64,000 nt of DNA, from contig NC_067204.1 in assembly GCF_026262505.1 (NCBI RefSeq), positions 8,899,797-8,963,796 on the forward strand, written 5' to 3'. The notes below the pieces were generated by a model, which ran no database searches, was not told the origin of the DNA, and saw nothing but the letters and a program-made list of their open reading frames with translations. A program made the translations under genes and the position numbers. How positions within the stretch are numbered: position 1 is the stretch's first letter; each line of letters starts with the position of its first letter. Source of the stretch: Trichomonas vaginalis G3. Taxonomy: Eukaryota > Parabasalia > Trichomonadida > Trichomonadidae. Below are positions 11,078-20,437 of this stretch, piece by piece.

Positions 11078-11257
11078 TTAGTAAGATGGTAGCTTCTTAA
11101 AGCAAATACCATTGCTGAGTTTTATGTACGTGAAGAGAAGTACAATGAATTCAATTACGAGTACAATTGCAATGACAACTAAGGCAACTATTTTTGTCTT
11201 TTGCCAGCAAGGGTACTTCTTCTCTTCCAATGGTTCGGCAGAACTATACTCACTCAT
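11078..11257 (-). CDS. E1-only 59-aa single-span membrane protein
   Basis: A short minus-strand gene absent from E2. The ATG at 11257 is chosen because GCATTTCTC lies directly before it, similar to the TCATTTC initiators of nearby genes. The product has a polar N-terminus with EEKKYPCWQKTK, one hydrophobic helix of about 23 residues starting IVALVVIAIVLV, and a short basic C-terminus: a tail of membrane-anchor type. Function unknown. Confidence 0.5.
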   Translation of the reverse strand: MSEYSSAEPLEEKKYPCWQKTKIVALVVIAIVLVIEFIVLLFTYIKLSNGICFKKLPSY

Positions 11258-11300
11258 GAGAAATGCCAAAACGGTTTAATAGAAAAAGTGTCATTTTTTC

Positions 11301-11495
11301 ATGTCCGAAGACTCGAAGGTGCAACACTTCCAAAATACCGACGAACTCAGAAGAGCAGCATGGCAGTATCTTCTTGACAACTTCTTTGAGTTCTCCAGGT
11401 ACACCTTGGAAAATGCTGAAGAACTCCGACACAGAGAATTTGGAGAAATTGCACTCCAATACTACCTTGACAAACAAAGGGTAAACAAAGGGTAA
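11301..11495 (+). CDS. E1 64-aa helical protein, first gene of the Inr block
   Basis: A small helical acidic protein, nearly identical in E2 (36164-36358). The start is fixed by the leader GTGTCATTTTTTCATG, which contains a perfect T. vaginalis-type initiator (TCATTTT) 8 bp before the ATG. It opens a block of plus-strand genes with higher GC than the flanking virion genes. No family recognised. Confidence 0.65.
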   Translation: MSEDSKVQHFQNTDELRRAAWQYLLDNFFEFSRYTLENAEELRHREFGEIALQYYLDKQRVNKG

Positions 11496-11535
11496 AATAA
11501 GACTAAAAACTTAACGTTTAAAAAGTGACATTTTT

Positions 11536-11736
11536 ATGAGCTCCGAGTCACCGAGAAAACTTGGTCAGATGTTAGCAGCTTACTTCCCCGAGGAGGATGG
11601 AAGCGTTACATACATCAGGTTCAAAAACAACGAACCTGGAATTGCGTACAAAATTCGCAATTACATGACCATGGAAGAGTACGAAAGGTTCCTACAAGAG
11701 AAACCAGCTCTAAACAACTCAGAAAAGAAAGAATAA
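11536..11736 (+). CDS. E1 66-aa acidic protein
   Basis: A short whole gene, conserved in E2 (36399-36599) with few changes. The leader AGTGACATTTTTATG resembles the Inr leaders of its neighbours. The product has a central beta-like stretch and a charged C-terminal helix. Function unknown. Confidence 0.6.
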   Translation: MSSESPRKLGQMLAAYFPEEDGSVTYIRFKNNEPGIAYKIRNYMTMEEYERFLQEKPALNNSEKKE

Positions 11737-11764
11737 AAAGTTTAACTCGTAATTGTTTATTTTT

Positions 11765-12349
11765 TTACTTGTATGGGCAAGCTGCAAGAATGAAGTCGAC
11801 TATCTCAGTCTTTGTCTTGACCAGTTGGACTGCTCTTGCGAGTACGTCTGTTTTGCGGTCTCCAGCTGGTGTCTGACCTTCGTAATTGCGCATGTTCTTG
11901 AGAGCTCCAACTGTAAATGATTGTAGGATGAAGAGTCTCTCAGACTGCTTGAGGTAGTCTTCACGGTCACGAACCGAATCTGTGGTACGAGTCGAATCGG
12001 TCGATTTGAGGGAAGAGACTGAAAGCCTGTCGTCTTCCATAGGGGCTGTGGCATAATCTTTGCGTAAGCGGTTCAGACCTTCTTCGAACTCTTGGTCTCT
12101 CTTCGATTTGGATTGAGATTGGAATTGCTGGGGTGGAGCTTGTTGGAACATCCAAGGGTTGGGGAAGTAAGGCATAGGCTGAGGAGGAGGGTAGTTCGGG
12201 AAGCCTTGTGGTAGGTAGTAACCTTGAGGTGGAAATTGGTAGTAATTTGGTGGAGGGACTTGCTGGAACTGAGGTTGCTGAGGTGCAGGGGCTGGTGCTT
12301 TAGGTTCCTCTGGTTTGGGAATGGGCTCGGTTGGTGGTACGTCGGACAT
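11765..12349 (-). CDS. E1 194-aa Pro/Gln-rich protein
   Basis: A minus-strand gene. The first 90 residues are low-complexity Pro/Gln/Tyr (PPPNYYQFPPQGYYLPQG type). The C-terminal 100 residues look folded, with SLKSTDSTRTTDSVRDRE and a helical end. The E2 counterpart (36627-37253) is longer only in the Pro-rich repeats, showing repeat-number change. Divergently oriented from 12623 across a minisatellite. A disordered tether or RNA/virion-associated role is possible but unproven. Confidence 0.6.
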   Translation of the reverse strand: MSDVPPTEPIPKPEEPKAPAPAPQQPQFQQVPPPNYYQFPPQGYYLPQGFPNYPPPQPMPYFPNPWMFQQAPPQQFQSQSKSKRDQEFEEGLNRLRKDYATAPMEDDRLSVSSLKSTDSTRTTDSVRDREDYLKQSERLFILQSFTVGALKNMRNYEGQTPAGDRKTDVLARAVQLVKTKTEIVDFILAACPYK

Positions 12350-12361
12350 CTGTTTGTGGCT

Positions 12362-12620
12362 TAACCGTCGGAAGGAAAAACTTTTCCTGTTGGAAGGAAA
12401 AACCTTTCCTGTTGGAAGGAAAAACTTTTCCTGTCGGAAGGAAAAACTTTTTCTGTCGGAAGGAAAAACTTTTCCTGAAGTTCGACCAAAAAGTTCTCAA
12501 TTTTCGAAAATTTGAATGGTTTACGGACGGACAACTGGAAGAGTTCTTCCTGTCGTCGGGAAAATTTTTTCCAGTTGTCGGGAAAATTTTTTCCAGTTGT
12601 CGGGAAAATATTTTCCTGTC
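12362..12620. repeat. E1 22-bp minisatellite in divergent promoter region
   Basis: Two short arrays of 22-bp units. The first (12362-12480) repeats GGAAGGAAAAACTTTTCCTG. The second (12550-12620) repeats GTCGGGAAAATTTTTTCCAG. Both contain the near-palindrome GGAAAA..TTTTCC. The equivalent site in E2 holds an unrelated 21-bp minisatellite, although both flanking genes are conserved. Confidence 0.85.
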
Positions 12621-12622
12621 GG

Positions 12623-13009
12623 ATGGAAGGACTCGGAATGCCAGAAGGATTTGACGAGGCAATTTACCTTATAGAGATAAATGAAGTTGTTAAGCAGTAC
12701 TTGCGCAGGGTAATGAAGCCCAAGGTCAAGTTCACCAGTATTTCTGGAAGGTCTACACTTCAGCTTCGAGACTTCGACTGGAATTCCAATTCAATACCAG
12801 ACGGGACAGCCTACGACGACATAAAGGACGCCAAAAGAGAAGCTCTTGTTAAGTTCCTAAACAAACGTCCTTGGATAAAAATACCAAACAAGGAGAACCC
12901 CTACCCCATATGAAATTGGCAATTCAGTCTCTCCTTCACTTCTCGGGTCAGCCGTTCTACATAACCTGTGAAGGCGACATCCAACCAGTTCAGTCAACCT
13001 TAACGTTTT
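12623..13009 (+). pseudogene. E1 homologue of the 120-aa DEAIYLIE protein, broken
   Basis: Shares the opening DEAIYLIE.NE..K.YL and the later GTA.DDIKD.K.EAL.KF..KRPWI with the E2 gene at 37647-38009, but overall identity is only around half. That is far lower than for the genes on either side, so this gene belongs to a swapped module. No family recognised. Broken, about one break. Confidence 0.55.
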
Positions 13010-13039
13010 GAGTAAAAACATTTTTTTTTCATTTTTTGA

Positions 13040-13594
13040 ATGAAGCAAGTTAAATTCGTCCCACACCAATCTCAATGGACCGATGAAGAGTTTCAAGCCA
13101 TGGTTGAAGGCGTTGAGAACGACATAGACGGCGAACTTGAAGGAGCTCAAACCACAATTGCAACCAAAATTGCACAAGTCAAGGAACAGATAGCTCCACT
13201 TAAAGCTACCAAAGCTACTCTTGACCTCATGGATACTTACCGTTTAGAAGTAAAGAGTGGAATAAGACAATTAAAATTAAAACTTCTAAACTACGAAGCT
13301 ATACTCCAAAAGTTAGCAGAAATGAGAAGACTTTACCAGAGCTACTTACATGTAAGGGACTTACCTTCAAGCAGTCCGACCAAAGATGAATTTTCTGACA
13401 TTGTCCCAATTTTGTCCGAAAGTCAGCTCAGATGTTTTGAACTGCTCCCAACATATCCAGAATATGAAAATTTGCCTGAACTCTTCCGCAATCTCAAAAA
13501 ACGTTTTTTTGGTTCTCATGTTCGAAACTTTTATCGGAAGAGACAACAAACGTTCAGAAGAAGAACAAGATATTATTTTAAACTTGTTGTATGA
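13040..13594 (+). pseudogene. E1 coiled-coil protein of the Inr block, broken
   Basis: Matches the 194-aa coiled-coil protein of E2 (38344-38928). The leader TTTTCATTTTTTGAATG contains the Inr core just before the start. The product is helical with long heptad-like stretches in the middle. Broken, about one break near the 3' end; most of it is still readable. Confidence 0.6.
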
Positions 13595-13657
13595 CATAAC
13601 TGTCATAACAAGCTTTTTGAAGTAAAACCGTCATTCTCAAACCACTTCATTTTTTCG

Positions 13658-14347
13658 ATGTCCGAACAAGCACCGAAGCCGAACACAATAGCAGATGTCC
13701 TTTCATGGTTGCCAGACAAGCGCCCAGTTCAAATTCAAATTGCCCAATTGAAAGTTCATCTGACAAACACCGTTAAGACTCTCCAAAGTAGTCTTATGTC
13801 AGAGATGACCAATCTCAAAGCCGATGTCCTCATGAACCAAGCTTCCAATGAGAAACGCCTGAACGATTTCACGGAAACCTTGCGCATTTACGCGAGAGAG
13901 AACCGAGACCTTGCCAGACTCATCTACCGTTTCTTCGAAGAGATAGACGCCATCTGGAAGGTACTCGGAAAGGACAGAACCTCCAACACCGTAATTCGTG
14001 AACACAGAATTGCCGAAGGTATTATCAAAGAAGAGGAAGAAGAGGAAGAAGAGGAAGAAGAGAAACACAAAGAAGAGGAAGTTTGGGCAACCCTTGTTGC
14101 CGATGACGCTTATGAAATTTCCCAACCCTACCCATACAAAATCCGCAACAAGGAGACCGGCAAGGTTCTTACCCCAGTCCTCAACAACTTGGGACACTTG
14201 AACCTTAACCTTCGAAATTACGGTTCAATTTCCATGGGAAGGCTTGTCGGTATGCAATGGGTTCCAAATCCAGACAAGAAGACGAGGGTCAGACACATTG
14301 ACGGTGACAAGCTCAACAACCGTAAGGAGAACCTCGAGTGGTTCTAA
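13658..14347 (+). CDS. E1 229-aa coiled-coil protein with C-terminal HNH-like domain
   Basis: Three parts are visible: a helical N-terminus of about 110 residues, a poly-Glu/Lys stretch near residue 125-145, and a C-terminal domain with RNKETGKVLTP, MGRLVGMQWVPNP and VRHIDGDKLNNRKENLEWF, the NUMOD4/HNH homing-endonuclease pattern. The leader TTCATTTTTTCGATG carries a perfect Inr. Conserved in E2 (38961-39665). It may be a domesticated HNH nuclease or a DNA-binding protein. Confidence 0.7.
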   Translation: MSEQAPKPNTIADVLSWLPDKRPVQIQIAQLKVHLTNTVKTLQSSLMSEMTNLKADVLMNQASNEKRLNDFTETLRIYARENRDLARLIYRFFEEIDAIWKVLGKDRTSNTVIREHRIAEGIIKEEEEEEEEEEEKHKEEEVWATLVADDAYEISQPYPYKIRNKETGKVLTPVLNNLGHLNLNLRNYGSISMGRLVGMQWVPNPDKKTRVRHIDGDKLNNRKENLEWF

Positions 14348-14399
14348 GAGTAAAAAAAAATTTTTATTTTAGGGGGAAACCCCAAGTAAATTTAGGTGT

Positions 14400-14663
14400 T
14401 TATTTGGATAAGTAGCTTAAATTAAGGATAATTTGGACAAGTAGTTCCTGACCTCTGAATTGGACTCTTTCGTCATCCCAGTTGCGTAGGAGGTCGTCCC
14501 AGAGGAGTTGGTAGAATTGCCATTCCAAGGACGATTTGTCCTCCCAGGCATTGAGGATGTACTGCTCGTAGAGTCTCATGACCTCTGCCTTGCACCAGAC
14601 ACCCTCTCCCTTGGAACGTAAGGCTTCTTCGAAGTGCTCGAATGCGATTGGCTGCGGGACCAT
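14400..14663 (-). CDS. E1 87-aa acidic helical protein
   Basis: The start is placed at the ATG at 14663 (MVPQPIAFEHFEEALR) because the bases just before it are GTGTCATTTCAG, a perfect initiator TCATTTC ending 2 bp from the ATG. An upstream in-frame start would lie inside the initiator. The product is helical and Trp-rich (WEDKSSLEWQFYQLLWDDLL). Nearly identical in E2 (39715-39978). Function unknown. Confidence 0.65.
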   Translation of the reverse strand: MVPQPIAFEHFEEALRSKGEGVWCKAEVMRLYEQYILNAWEDKSSLEWQFYQLLWDDLLRNWDDERVQFRGQELLVQIILNLSYLSK

Positions 14664-14693
14664 CTGAAATGACACTTTTTGTCCGTTTGGTCA

Positions 14694-14801
14694 ATGTTTG
14701 TGTCTCGTGCCATAGTCGACGAAAATACAAACAAACAGGTTATATATGAGTTTGAGACCAAGAATGGTGTAACTCGACCTGTCCGATTCAAATTCGAATA
14801 A
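14694..14801 (+). CDS. E1 35-aa conserved micro-ORF before the polymerase
   Basis: An ATG-to-stop frame of 35 codons, divergent from the 87-aa gene with a 30-bp spacer and converging on the polymerase gene (stops 7 bp apart). In E2 (40009-40116) the frame is kept with one synonymous change (Phe codon) and one Asn-to-Asp change, the pattern of a translated gene. The product is charged and probably beta-stranded (QVIYEFETKNGVTRPVRFKF). Function unknown. Confidence 0.5.
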   Translation: MFVSRAIVDENTNKQVIYEFETKNGVTRPVRFKFE

Positions 14802-14808
14802 AAATTTT

Positions 14809-16962
14809 TTATTTCATGCAATGTTTTATTTCTGTGCCGTCTTCAAGTATGCCCCAGTACTTACGCTTGGAGAGGACATGAACTTCGGTGAAAATTTTGT
14901 CCAATTTGAATTGACCCATCTTTTCACCGACTAAACCCATTTCAATGAGTTTGTTATAGCCTTCTTCGTTCGTCATGAGCGCATCGATGTTCTCATAGTA
15001 TACCTTCACTTTGGATTTAACTTCCGAGAAGAATTTGTTGTAGTTGTCAAGGACTGCCTTTGCGAACTGAGGGTAAGACCAATGTTCGACAATAGGTTTT
15101 AATGTGGTTACTAAGCCACTTTGACCTTGAGTGAATTCGTACTTCAAAACAAAAGGAGAAAACCTTTCAACAAAGTTGTCGACCTTCTCATAATGTTTAC
15201 TCTTCATCTCTTGAGGTTTCTTAATGGAATATCCCCATGTCGAATTCATAAGCAATTTGAGTGTCATTGCAAGTTTGGGGTTTGAAGCTTTCCTAATATC
15301 ATACAGTTGTTGTATGACTTTTCCAACTGTATAGTTCCTTCCCGGGAACTCACCATCTTCGTTTGGAATTCCAGTCGGGATATATTGGACGAACCTCATG
15401 TACGCAGCGTTAAGGTCGACATAGTATATCTTTTCATCTGAGTCGAACTTGTCGCATCCAATCGGACCAGTTCGTGGAAATTCAAGTGAGTCTCTTATCT
15501 TCTGAGAAACTTCTCCTGTTATCTCATAAACATCGTCGAAGCAACCTGTTTCATATAAAACCTTCTGAGCTAACTCTGATGCTCTCCAATACAATTTGAC
15601 GTCGATTGGATTTCTCAATGGAAGTTTGTTTATAGCATCTTGAAGTTCTTGCAACCTCATTGGAAGTTCTTCTGGTTCAGGTTGGTATCCGAACAATCCA
15701 ACTCCTTTTGGAGCTGTGTACTTCTTTTGTACTAGAACTTTGTCTGGAACAACTTTTGGTCTTGCTAACAGTGAAAAGTTTGTTTCGTCTTTTGGTACAA
15801 AAGTTTCTGTCAGCTTGTCATCTGGAATTGGTTCCAACAAACCTTTCTCGAAAAGAATGTTTACAGCTCTGACAATGTTGCACTTGCCTTTTCCGAACAA
15901 TGGGTTTGTAAGACTTTCGTTCAACATGAAGTGGTTGTGGACAATTGCAATCTTCAACCATGGTAAATTGAACTCAACAACATAGTCGTCATGTGAAGAA
16001 CCTTTAGCTGTAGGTATGTTGACTCGGATATTGACATTTGCCAACGGTGCAATTTTTGACAATTGACCTCTGAGAATGTACCTTGTCTTCACACATGACT
16101 CAAGATACTTCATTTTCTCATCTGTAACAAGACCAGAGTTCCTGAGACATGTAAGAATACAAGGTTCATTGACAATTGTTTCAATTGAATTGTAAATTCC
16201 ATACCTTGTCAAGTCAATGTCAGACTTATTTATGAAGGGGAAGTATCCAGCATGTTGTCTGACTGCTTGAGGGTTAGGTTGGTACCATTCGAACTTGACA
16301 CTTGCAATTCCTTCAATTGCATTCAAAATGTCTGAGTCGGAGTCAACCATTTGTTCTCTCTTTGTAGTCTTGAAAGCGTCAAGAAGCATTGCAGCTGTTG
16401 TGACATTGCCATGCGCATAGTATATATGACCGTCCAAATCTGTTATGGTCAATCTGAGATTGTATCCTTTCTTATTTCCATCTTGAATTGCAGCAAGTAC
16501 TCCCATGAAGCCTTCTTTGTTCTTTCCTTCGTCAAAGTTTACTGTAAAGGTTCGACCAGAAGTAATTTGACTTCTAACTTCACGATACTTCTCATATGCA
16601 TATCTTGTTCTTTCCATGGGAGCATGACCATCCTCTGCACTACCTTTTTTCCTTCTCAAAGGATGCAATTGTTCGTCATGTTTCCAGTAGAATCTGGCAA
16701 AGCCGTCGTGTCCTTCAACTTGCGGCTCGTTAACATCGAAAGGCATGTCCATAAGACGCTCTTCTTCTAACCTCTCTAATCTGTTTGGATAATTTGCGCG
16801 TGCTGTTTCCAAGTCCATTTCATAGCGAAGACCAGACAGTTTGTCATAGACTTTTATGGGTCTTCCCTTCCTATATTTAAACTTCTTCGAAACTTTCCAA
16901 CCATATCTTTCTAACTCTGCTTTTATTCTAGCAGATTTTCTATCCATTCTATATGGGGGCAT
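14809..16962 (-). CDS. polB: E1 DNA polymerase B of the protein-primed type
   Basis: A whole 717-codon family-B DNA polymerase frame. The start is at the ATG at 16962 (MPPYRMDRKSARIK) with leader TTTTTATAAAAATG. Visible palm motifs in order: region A YYVDLNAAYMRF (about residue 500), region B LAMTLKLLMNSTWGYS (about 560) and a region-C-like stretch near residue 660. Polinton polymerases use protein priming in related systems. It reads toward the Inr block and is backed by the small virion-like genes. It looks whole in this copy. Confidence 0.85.
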   Translation of the reverse strand: MPPYRMDRKSARIKAELERYGWKVSKKFKYRKGRPIKVYDKLSGLRYEMDLETARANYPNRLERLEEERLMDMPFDVNEPQVEGHDGFARFYWKHDEQLHPLRRKKGSAEDGHAPMERTRYAYEKYREVRSQITSGRTFTVNFDEGKNKEGFMGVLAAIQDGNKKGYNLRLTITDLDGHIYYAHGNVTTAAMLLDAFKTTKREQMVDSDSDILNAIEGIASVKFEWYQPNPQAVRQHAGYFPFINKSDIDLTRYGIYNSIETIVNEPCILTCLRNSGLVTDEKMKYLESCVKTRYILRGQLSKIAPLANVNIRVNIPTAKGSSHDDYVVEFNLPWLKIAIVHNHFMLNESLTNPLFGKGKCNIVRAVNILFEKGLLEPIPDDKLTETFVPKDETNFSLLARPKVVPDKVLVQKKYTAPKGVGLFGYQPEPEELPMRLQELQDAINKLPLRNPIDVKLYWRASELAQKVLYETGCFDDVYEITGEVSQKIRDSLEFPRTGPIGCDKFDSDEKIYYVDLNAAYMRFVQYIPTGIPNEDGEFPGRNYTVGKVIQQLYDIRKASNPKLAMTLKLLMNSTWGYSIKKPQEMKSKHYEKVDNFVERFSPFVLKYEFTQGQSGLVTTLKPIVEHWSYPQFAKAVLDNYNKFFSEVKSKVKVYYENIDALMTNEEGYNKLIEMGLVGEKMGQFKLDKIFTEVHVLSKRKYWGILEDGTEIKHCMK

Positions 16963-16991
16963 TTTTATAAAAATAAAAAAATGTTTTTTCT

Positions 16992-17576
16992 TTACTTTAC
17001 GTAACCGCCTGCTGCCATAAGTCTTTGACGCCAACCCATACCAGCTAATGAAGGTTGACTTGGTTTAGTTTGGAAACTAAACTTTGGTTTTGGTTTATCT
17101 TCAGTTTTTGGTTTCTCTTCTTCTATCGGTTTTTCGTCACTTTTCGGTTCCTCTGACTTTACCTCACCTGCAGGAACAGTTGTGTCGTCAACATCTTCAT
17201 AAATATCATATGCCATTTGTTTTTGTTTTCCTTTCAACTTTTTGTGTTTGTTGTAAAGTTTAGAATATTTCGACTCTAAGTCAATGAGATGTTCTATAAT
17301 GAACTGTTGGTCAGTGAAGTAAACTTTTCCATCTGTTGTCTCGAAAGCTCCTTCAGACTTCAATATTTTATTTGTGAGAGTCTGTTTCTTTTTTGAGATA
17401 CTAGCCGTTCCATTTCTATGAAAAGTGACTTTGTAGTTAGGGTTTGTATTTCCAGACCTGGCACTTTCTATTATTGAATTTTTCTCTTCATCTGTAAGTT
17501 CTTTGACAGGTTTTGACAATGGTTCTGAACTTTTTGTTTGTGGTGTCAAATCTACCGTTTCAACTTCTTCGGTCAT
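16992..17576 (-). CDS. E1 194-aa charged coiled-coil protein
   Basis: A Lys/Glu-rich protein with an acidic N-terminus, a central coiled coil (about residues 90-120, HLIDLESKYSKLYNKHKKLK), a Pro/Lys/Glu linker and a Gly-rich C-terminus ending GMGWRQRLMAAGGYVK. The upstream leader TTTTACTGAGATGAAATG is shared word for word with the next gene (17595-17750). No family recognised; possibly a virion or DNA-organising protein. The E2 homologue is at 42306-42872. Confidence 0.6.
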   Translation of the reverse strand: MTEEVETVDLTPQTKSSEPLSKPVKELTDEEKNSIIESARSGNTNPNYKVTFHRNGTASISKKKQTLTNKILKSEGAFETTDGKVYFTDQQFIIEHLIDLESKYSKLYNKHKKLKGKQKQMAYDIYEDVDDTTVPAGEVKSEEPKSDEKPIEEEKPKTEDKPKPKFSFQTKPSQPSLAGMGWRQRLMAAGGYVK

Positions 17577-17594
17577 TTCATCTCAGTAAAAATT

Positions 17595-17750
17595 TTAGTT
17601 TGTTTTGTTTTCAACTGGTTGTTTAGGTTTTTTAAGTCGGTCTAAAACTTCCTGAGGTATAGGAAGAACTTGACAAACACGTGGTTGTGTAACTGCTGGA
17701 AGCCGACAAATCCATCTTGAACCCATTTGTCTCAATGCTGTATTGTTCAT
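17595..17750 (-). CDS. E1 51-aa small protein
   Basis: A short minus-strand gene (MNNTALRQMGSRWICRLP start) with leader ACTGAGATGAAATG, identical to that of the 194-aa gene downstream. It is conserved in E2 (42892-43047) with mostly silent changes and one conservative residue change at the C-terminus. The product contains two Cys and a Pro-rich tail. Function unknown. Confidence 0.5.
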   Translation of the reverse strand: MNNTALRQMGSRWICRLPAVTQPRVCQVLPIPQEVLDRLKKPKQPVENKTN

Positions 17751-17769
17751 TTCATCTCAGTAAAAAACT

Positions 17770-18171
17770 TTACATTCCCCACGTTTGAGGCGGTTGAGGT
17801 TGGTTATTGTTTACCCATTGTTGTGCATGGTTATATCCTCTGTTAAAGAATCTTTCACCTTGGTCCATATAGTGTCCTGCTTGGTTATAGTAGTCATTTG
17901 CTTTGTTATAATAGTTTCCTGCTTGTCTTCCTACATTGTCCATCCATCCTTGAACTTTTCCTCTTGTTTCAGGATTTGGAATAAGATTTGCTGCATCTCG
18001 TGCTACATCCCAACCTTTCTGTACAGTTTGTATAATAGGTTGTGCTTTCTCTTTAAGTATACCTAATGTACTCAAAATCTTCCTTCCAACTCCAAATACA
18101 CCTCTGGCTATTGTTCCCACTGCGGGCAAAAATCTGGATGCAACTCCTGCTAATGCGCCAAATAAACCCAT
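17770..18171 (-). CDS. E1 133-aa amphipathic, MG-start protein; candidate membrane-active virion protein
   Basis: Begins MGLFGALAGVASRFLP, a Gly/Ala-rich hydrophobic amphipathic helix with Gly at position 2. A helical middle and an Asn/Tyr/Gln-rich tail ending PQPPQTWGM follow. The layout resembles small minor capsid or membrane-lytic proteins such as adenovirus pVI, but this is only a resemblance in layout. It is divergent from the integrase with a 16-bp spacer. Conserved in E2 (43067-43468). Confidence 0.6.
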   Translation of the reverse strand: MGLFGALAGVASRFLPAVGTIARGVFGVGRKILSTLGILKEKAQPIIQTVQKGWDVARDAANLIPNPETRGKVQGWMDNVGRQAGNYYNKANDYYNQAGHYMDQGERFFNRGYNHAQQWVNNNQPQPPQTWGM

Positions 18172-18187
18172 TTCTTATGGGTAAAAA

Positions 18188-19141
18188 ATGACGAATCCAA
18201 ACAAGGACCCCTATGTTTCTAAGGCAACAAAGAAAGCACTCATGATAAAAATCTTTAGTTCAACACCAAATGCTTGGTTTATGGATATCTTGGAAAACAT
18301 TCCGAGGTATAGAGAAGATGGACCACCATACTGGCTAATATTTGTCGGTCAAAACACAAGATACTGTGAAGCCATACCATTACAGTCCAAAAATATTTTA
18401 GATATCTTGCAGCTTTGACAATATTCGTTGACAAATACCATCCAACAAAACTGACATCTGACTGTGAAAGTTCTTTCAAATCAGACGATATTAAAAACTA
18501 TCTGCGTTCAAAAAATGTAAACCAATATTTCATTGTCGACCAAAACCATTCTGCTCTTGGTGTCATTGACAGTTGTATAAAAATCTTAAGAGACTTAAAT
18601 CAACCACAAGGTGAGGTAGATGAAATGTCATATGACGACAAATATAGACACTTCTCCATGGCAAAGATGAGACAAGTTTTAAATATTTACAATAGCCGTA
18701 AACAAAAAGGTTTGGGAAACCACTCCCCCGAAGAAATGAAAAACAACCCGACTTAGAGAAAGACTATATATTTAATAGTTTAGTCAAAAGAGACAAACAA
18801 GAAAGAATGCCAGGCTTCAAACTTAAGAAAGGTGACAAAGTAAAAATAGAAATACCTAAACGCGACCCATATGAAAATACTATTGACTATGACAACAATG
18901 GGAACTCGACAGGTACTCACTTCGTGTTCGTAAAAATAGAAGAAAGTATACAAGAGAATATTATGAAGTTTTAGGCAAACATGGCAAAATGTACAGACTG
19001 CAAGCAGAAGATAAAACTACTATTGTCAGACCTCGTTTCAAACTTGTCAAAGTTCAAGGTGGTATACTTTCAAAGACAGTTCCTAACAAATATAAGACAA
19101 CTCCTGACGAATATGCTAAAGAAGTTGAAAATGACGACTAA
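18188..19141 (+). pseudogene. E1 rve-family integrase, broken
   Basis: Remains of the retroviral-type (rve, RNase H fold) integrase that Polintons use for insertion. Recognisable are the core around WFMDILENIPRY and LTSDCE, a helical segment, and a basic C-terminal domain with an SH3/chromo-like beta stretch. Leader GGGTAAAAAATG, 16 bp from the divergent 133-aa gene. Broken, about three breaks. Confidence 0.8.
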
Positions 19142-20419
19142 GCAATTCTATACCATGCGTAAACTGTCATGTAAGGTGGCATGTAGTCTTTACTTTGTCC
19201 CGTTGTTTGCGTATATCCTGAAACGCGATGTGTATGGTTTCCATCTCCCTGAGTGTCACCCAGTAACAATTTATAGCAAACTAACGTCGTCTTTAACATC
19301 ATATCCTTTACCTTTTTTCATTCCTGACCAATCCCAATTCTATGCTTATGCCAACCTGCTTGAGATGTACTTAAATCTATGTAGTGACTGTGCGCAGGTA
19401 AATTTTCACCTGAAATCGTTTTACTTCCACCTGTTTCCTTTGAAGAGTTTGCACAATACAAAAACCTGTCGACTATTTGAGTCCAAGTTCCAAAACCAAG
19501 TACTACTTCTGGTCTGGTAGAGTTCATTGACGTATAAATAGAACCTATAGGATATACTGTTTGAAGTATTTCTGTCTTTAATGTTTGAAGCTCTGTTTTG
19601 TCTGCTTTTTTATATAACTTTTCTTCAAGTTCATTTACGTCAGAGATGCTATGTCTATGATATTTTTGTGGGTATGTTCCTTCTGTCCATGCTAAAATAC
19701 GTTCTTTTGTTGCATCTACATATCCAGCTATCCATGTCGAGTCTGCTTTTGTATTCCTTAACTCTGTAACACCTTTCTCAAGCTCTTTCAACTGTTGTCC
19801 ATCTTCCATTAAACCTCTGGTATGACTTGAAACCGTTTGTGTCAACATATCTACAGTTTCTTTGTCGGCTTTAAGGTCTAAACATCCTGAAACCCACCCT
19901 GTATTGGCTTTATTTTTAAAATCTTTGATGTCCGTTCATGGTACCATTCAACCCTTTTTTAATTTCATTGTCTTTTTCATCCACATATTCCTTATCTGCC
20001 TTCTTCACTAACCACTAGCCAGATATGCTAACTCATCGTCAACATACTCTTGTCAGCTTTCTTTTCAACATCCTCTTTTGTTGCATATGTTGCATCTGCT
20101 CTGTCATGTTCTTCTTGAACTTTTTCAATGACATACTCTTTGTCAGCTTTGTTGTCAATATCTGCTTTCAAAAGAAGTTCATCTATAGGTTTCTCGTTTA
20201 AAGTTCTTTTGTTGGATTTATACAAACAGTATGGTTCTTATTGTCTTGAAACAGAAACTCGTCTGTCATTGGGTTTAATCGTCAGTTTTAAGTTTCCTTC
20301 TTTCAATGACTCAGATATCTTAGAATAGTTTGAAAAGTTTGTTGTGTTCTTATTTAGAGCTTGCATAATGAGTTGTCGGTTGTGTTGTATTTCTCTCATA
20401 GACGCTGTTTCTTTGACAT
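19138..20419 (-). pseudogene. E1 tail-fibre-like protein with phage collar domain, broken
   Basis: Relative of the whole E2 gene at 44441-45727. It has coiled-coil repeats with the word KADK and a C-terminal domain with YPIGSIYTSMNSTRPEVVLG and LPAHSH, the hallmarks of the phage tail-collar/gp10 C-terminal type. E1 has a different middle repeat section from E2, so the repeats turn over. Broken, several breaks. Confidence 0.7.
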
Positions 20420-20437
20420 TTTTATTCTAGATAAAAT

